Shown here piece after piece: positions 60,746-64,000 of a DNA stretch of 64,000 nucleotides. The position numbers and the translations under genes were made by a program. Below the pieces are notes generated by a model. That model saw only the letters and a list, made by a program, of their open reading frames with translations, had not been told where the DNA came from and did no database searches. Source of the stretch: Bacillus sp. (in: firmicutes) (lineage in GTDB: Bacteria; Bacillota; Bacilli; Bacillales; Bacillaceae); contig JAPSLL010000003.1 of assembly GCA_031180805.1 (NCBI GenBank), positions 27,204 through 91,203 on the forward strand. Direction: 5' to 3'. Every line of letters starts with the position of its first letter. Within the stretch, counting starts at the first letter, position 1.

Positions 60746-61681
60746 TTAATTATTTGCTGCACATCTAAATCCCATATGCCCAGTAGTGCTATTTGCTGTA
60801 TTAAAGGTTCTAGCTGAGATTCGATACCGATTGCAATAGGAATGATGGCAAAGATAGGAGCCACCTTTTATTACTCTCCCATTAGATTCCATCTGTAAGA
60901 CAGCTTCTCTCGCAAACTGAGTACTATAAATATCCTCACACCATTCCCATACATTTCCTGACATATTATAAAGACCAAAGTCATTTGCTTCAAAGCTATC
61001 AACAGGTGCTGTGCCAATATAGCCGTCATCTCCATTATTTACCGACGGAAATTCCCCCTGCCAAATATTGCAATGATGTATTCCATTTAAATGCAATTCG
61101 TTTCCCCACGGGTATGTACGATCAATCACTCCACTAGCAGCAGCGTATTCCCATTCAGCCTCGGTTGGGAGGCGCTTTCCTGCCCAATTTGTATATGCCT
61201 TTGCATCATTCCATGAAACATGAACAACTGGATGTCTGAGTCTATTTGCAATTGATGAATTCCTCCCCTCAGGATATTTCCAATTCGCTCCATTCACTGC
61301 ATGCCACCACGGTGTATGTGGCGAAGAACCTAATAAATCTGATTCATCAACGTCACGAATGAATGAATAAAAAACAAAAGACCAGCCATATCTTTCTGCT
61401 TCCGTTACATAGCCTGTTTCCTTAATAAATTGAGAGAACTGCTCATTTGTGACTGCATATTTATCCATATAAAAGGAGTTTATTGTGACTTTGCGACGGA
61501 TCGTCTCTCCATCCTCCACAGAGCTATCACTATCATTCGACCCAAGTAAAAAATCCCCACCTGGTAGCAACACCATGTTTTCTTTTTGAAAAACTGGATT
61601 TTGCTTCACATTTATTTCTTCTAATCGATTGGCTTCACGTCTAGAAAGAGAACAGCAAGATTTAATCAAATTTATCTTCAA
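60746..61681 (-). CDS. Formylglycine-generating enzyme (SUMF1/FGE family) with both catalytic cysteines
   Basis: A 311-residue FGE-sulfatase domain protein. It has MVLLPGGDFLLGS, FYMDKYAVTNEQFSQF, HPVVHVSWNDAKAYTNWAGKRLPTEAEWEYAA, MSGNVWEWCEDIY and the catalytic block GGSYLCHHSYCNRYR with Cys278 and Cys283, matching the copper-binding pair of aerobic FGE. Such enzymes oxidise the Cys of CxPxR in sulfatases to formylglycine. Many family members lack the Cys pair, so its presence supports true activity. No CxPxR sulfatase is in the window: the sulfatase-fold protein at 5300 has Thr. The start is TTG with an AAAGGAG site. It lies after tauD-like and ssuA-like genes, separated by a terminator. 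Confidence 0.92.
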   Translation of the reverse strand: MKINLIKSCCSLSRREANRLEEINVKQNPVFQKENMVLLPGGDFLLGSNDSDSSVEDGETIRRKVTINSFYMDKYAVTNEQFSQFIKETGYVTEAERYGWSFVFYSFIRDVDESDLLGSSPHTPWWHAVNGANWKYPEGRNSSIANRLRHPVVHVSWNDAKAYTNWAGKRLPTEAEWEYAAASGVIDRTYPWGNELHLNGIHHCNIWQGEFPSVNNGDDGYIGTAPVDSFEANDFGLYNMSGNVWEWCEDIYSTQFAREAVLQMESNGRVIKGGSYLCHHSYCNRYRISARTFNTANSTTGHMGFRCAANN

Positions 61682-61736
61682 ATAAAATACACTCCTTTGC
61701 TTATAGATAAAAGGTTTAATTGAGATAAAATGAACG

Positions 61737-61767
61737 AAAAAACTGCCGAAAGGACGACAGCTTTTTT
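61737..61767 (-). terminator. Terminator after the TauD-like gene
   Basis: AAAAAACTG-CCG / CGACAG-C-TTTTTT, a short stem with T-runs on both sides, 18 bases after the dioxygenase stop. Confidence 0.7.
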
Positions 61768-61784
61768 GTTGTAATGATTTCTTC

Positions 61785-62675
61785 CTATCTTTTTGATATT
61801 AATGAACTAGCTTCATTGCTTTGATTAACTGGAACGCTTTTCCCAACAGTAACACGGCGAACGACACGATGCTCATCATAATCAGCGATTGCGTAATGCT
61901 GTGTTGCTAAGTTATCCCAAATAACTACATCCCCTTCTGTCCACTGCCAACGTACAGTATTTTCTAAACGAGTAACATAGCTATCAAAGATGCTTAATAA
62001 CCGTTCAGATTCACTTGTTGTATATCCTTCAATTTTCCCGGCAAAGCCTCCAAGTAGAAGATGCTTTTTCCCAGTCTCAGCATGAACGTGAACAACTGGA
62101 TGTCTTGTTTTAAATTTAGTAGATTCAAATATTTCACGGTATTTCTTTTTCACTTCATCAGCTTCACTCACATATTGCTTAAATTGTGCGTAATCATATT
62201 CATTCGTATGAATCGCCCATAACTCATCTGCTAGCTTTTGCAAGCCCTTTGGCAAATCCTCATATGCTGTATTTGTATTTGCCCAAACGGTATCACCACC
62301 TACACTAGGGATTGTGACGCCTCTTAATATAGAGTACTTTGGAACTTCAGGTACAAATGTTACATCTGTATGCCAATTGTTTGCTTTTGCACCATGCTCT
62401 GAATCAAGCTCAAAAATGTAGTTTGAATTTTCTTTTACAGGTACAGTTGGATGTGCATATGGTTCACCTAGTCGCTTTGCAAATTCCTCCTGGCTTGCAT
62501 CATCTAAATGGCTCTGACCTTTAAAAAATAAAACCTTATATTCATCTAAAGCGGCTTTAATTGTTTCAAAGACTGATGGATGAATATCACCACTTAATTT
62601 AACTCCTTGAACCTCTGCTCCGATTCTTCCTGCAACAGGTAATACCTTGATTCCTTCTGTTTGAATTGTTGCCAT
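61785..62675 (-). CDS. TauD/TfdA-family 2-oxoglutarate-dependent dioxygenase
   Basis: A 296-residue Fe(II)/2-oxoglutarate dioxygenase. The iron triad is His102 and Asp104 in NNWHTDVTF and His260 in WDNLATQHYAIADY, with Arg270/Arg274 to bind 2-oxoglutarate. The start VLPVAGRIGAEVQGVKL and EVPKYSILRGVTIPSVGGDTVWANTNTAY fit TauD/AtsK-type enzymes that release sulfite or sulfate from sulfonates or alkyl sulfates. It follows an SsuA-like binding lipoprotein, supporting organosulfur use under sulfur limitation. A GGGAGGAAG site precedes the ATG. Other TfdA substrates cannot be excluded. Confidence 0.92.
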   Translation of the reverse strand: MATIQTEGIKVLPVAGRIGAEVQGVKLSGDIHPSVFETIKAALDEYKVLFFKGQSHLDDASQEEFAKRLGEPYAHPTVPVKENSNYIFELDSEHGAKANNWHTDVTFVPEVPKYSILRGVTIPSVGGDTVWANTNTAYEDLPKGLQKLADELWAIHTNEYDYAQFKQYVSEADEVKKKYREIFESTKFKTRHPVVHVHAETGKKHLLLGGFAGKIEGYTTSESERLLSIFDSYVTRLENTVRWQWTEGDVVIWDNLATQHYAIADYDEHRVVRRVTVGKSVPVNQSNEASSLISKR

Positions 62676-62788
62676 TTTATACTTCCTCCCATGTTTTACT
62701 TAACTTATAGCCGAGTTAGATTTTTCAATTACCCCTCAAACTAAATTGTTTTTTACGATATGTGAAAGTGAAAACTTTACCGTTATCG

Positions 62789-63805
62789 TTATTCTTCATA
62801 TGTCACAGCTTCAGGTAAAGCATTTCTTAGTGGCTCGATATAGAGCTTCTCTTTCACTTCATATTTATCAGTTAATGTGCCTCTTTTTTCTAGCCATTCT
62901 TTCATTTCCTCAAGATGCAAGACATCTTCATTTGTAAAACCAAGTACGTAATTCGTATGTTCTAAATCACGTAGCACGTCAGCTTCTGGTAGCTTGATTT
63001 GTTTATACGCGATTTTTGCTGCTTGCTTTTTATTTGATCGGATGTACTCAATCCCTTCACTTAAAGCCTTTAACACATTTTCAATATTTTTTGGATTCTG
63101 CGTAACATATGATTTATTTGCAAGTAGATAAAGATTAATAGAGACACCTGCCCCATTTAAGTCGTCAATTTGCTTCACCCCCTCAATGCTTTTAAATTTT
63201 TCATTCAGTGCACCACCTCCCCAAACTGCATCAATATCACCATTTTTCATCCCTATGATCGCTTCATCAGGCGAGCTGTAAGGAACGAATTTGATATCCT
63301 TTTCAGCAATCTTATTTTTCTCTAAATATTTGGCCCAGATATATTCATAGACAGTTCCTTTAGCAACACCTAACTTTTTCCCTTTTAAATCCTTAGCAGA
63401 TTGAATATTTCCATTCACTAAAAGTGTGATATCTTGATTGGATTGTTCAGTTCCTCTAGTAATTGTACCGAGAATAACTAAATCTCCTTTTCCTAAGGTA
63501 TTTAATAATGCATAATCTGCTGCAAATCCTGTATCAGTTTGCTCTGTAAAAAGTGCATTAATCGTATCTATTCCATAGGCAAAGCTAGCAATTGTTGGCT
63601 CTAAGCTATACTTTTCAAAATAGCCTTGTTCCTCTGATACTCTAAATGGAAGCGTTGAAATTCCCGCATCGATTCCAAACCTAACTTGGCTCGTTTTACT
63701 TCCTTCTCCTCCTGAACTCGAAATCGTTTCCCCATTACTTGTTGCACAACCGGCTAATACTAGAACAATCAAGAAAGCGACAATTTTAAATAAATAATTT
63801 ACCAT
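62789..63805 (-). CDS. SsuA/TauA-like ABC transporter binding lipoprotein
   Basis: A 338-residue binding protein with lipobox LAGC and lipidated Cys20. Its NMT1/SsuA-type fold shows VRFGIDAGISTLPFRVSEEQGYFEKYSLEP, the DLKGKKLGVAKGTVYEYIWAKYL ligand loop, and GMKNGDIDAVWGGGALNEKF. It should capture a sulfonate or similar small anion outside the membrane. The TauD-like gene follows after 113 bases on the same strand. Its ATPase and permease are not visible and may lie beyond the right edge. A GGGGGGAG site precedes the ATG. Confidence 0.9.
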   Translation of the reverse strand: MVNYLFKIVAFLIVLVLAGCATSNGETISSSGGEGSKTSQVRFGIDAGISTLPFRVSEEQGYFEKYSLEPTIASFAYGIDTINALFTEQTDTGFAADYALLNTLGKGDLVILGTITRGTEQSNQDITLLVNGNIQSAKDLKGKKLGVAKGTVYEYIWAKYLEKNKIAEKDIKFVPYSSPDEAIIGMKNGDIDAVWGGGALNEKFKSIEGVKQIDDLNGAGVSINLYLLANKSYVTQNPKNIENVLKALSEGIEYIRSNKKQAAKIAYKQIKLPEADVLRDLEHTNYVLGFTNEDVLHLEEMKEWLEKRGTLTDKYEVKEKLYIEPLRNALPEAVTYEE

Positions 63806-63845
63806 AATGCTCCCCCCTAATTTGTTTCATGAACAAAAGCTCAGT

Positions 63846-63942
63846 GCGCCCTAATCAGCCCTTGGCAAATAAGACATTTAGAATAGAAGGTGTTCTTTGC
63901 CTTCTATTCTAAATTGGCTTATTCCAGAGAAGGGCTAGGCGC
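63846..63942. repeat. Long imperfect inverted repeat (REP/MITE-like) near the right edge
   Basis: Arms beginning GCGCC and ending GGCGC pair over about 44 bases each, with a perfect inner 14-bp stem (TTTAGAATAGAAGG/CCTTCTATTCTAAA) and a 9-base loop. It shares its inner core with the hairpin at 19776-19810. The flanks (AGCGCTCAAGTATCC on the minus strand) suggest a larger repeat. It fills the non-coding end 63806-64000. Confidence 0.6.
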
Positions 63943-64000
63943 TGGATACTTGAGCGCTTATCCACAGTTCAAGAATTTTATAGTTTCCTAAATGAAGACA

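Overview
The window comes from an AT-rich, Gram-positive, spore-former-type genome, most likely a Bacillaceae member. The evidence is strong AGGAGG-type ribosome sites with frequent TTG/GTG starts, the aa3-600 quinol oxidase operon qoxABCD, a T-box in front of proBA, YesM/YesN and Lpl-type sugar systems, PbpA- and PbpC-like penicillin-binding proteins, CcpA-type cre motifs and lipoprotein signal peptides. Nearly all genes lie on the minus strand. The exceptions are a membrane J-domain-like gene (27.9-28.75 kb) and blaI-blaR1 (54.9-57.1 kb).

Layout. 0-6.7 kb is a sugar-catabolic locus: sugar-phosphate isomerase (cut by the window edge), Gfo/Idh dehydrogenase, ASRT-family protein, CUT1 ABC importer, and a sulfatase-fold hydrolase with Thr at the nucleophile position. 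Its two transcription units share an almost identical dyad. 7-10.4 kb holds pxpBCA (5-oxoprolinase) and an AEC transporter. 10.6-13.3 kb is proBA under a proline (CCU) T-box. 13.4-14.7 kb is a MATE pump. 14.9-21.4 kb is an alpha-glucoside operon (binding protein, two permeases, LacI regulator, GH13). 21.7-25.6 kb is qoxABCD. 26-28.8 kb has YbaK, an AraC regulator and the J-domain protein.

28.8-49.6 kb is a hemicellulose-oligosaccharide region. It contains two paralogous modules, each made of a YesM-type histidine kinase, a YesN-type response regulator and an Lpl-type ABC importer. Cytoplasmic GH26 and GH3 enzymes flank them, and a DUF1311 lipoprotein sits between them. Two degenerate direct repeats of a MITE-like Bacillus element bracket the second kinase/regulator pair. 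57.2-60.4 kb adds DUF624 and GH95-like genes. None of the four sugar ABC systems has its own ATPase, so a shared MsmX-type ATPase elsewhere is expected.

50.5-57.1 kb is the most striking locus. A BlaI repressor and BlaR1 sensor diverge from a two-gene operon of class B penicillin-binding proteins, one PbpC/MecA-like lipoprotein and one PbpA/PbpH-like. The shared intergenic region holds four TTACA-NN-TGTAA operators placed on two readable promoters. No beta-lactamase or cassette recombinase is present, so it looks like a chromosomal, beta-lactam-inducible wall-synthesis switch. The right end (60.7-64 kb) has a formylglycine-generating enzyme with both catalytic cysteines but no Cys-type sulfatase in the window, a TauD-like dioxygenase and an SsuA-like binding lipoprotein, suggesting organosulfur scavenging. 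No rRNA, tRNA, CRISPR, transposase or phage genes were seen.
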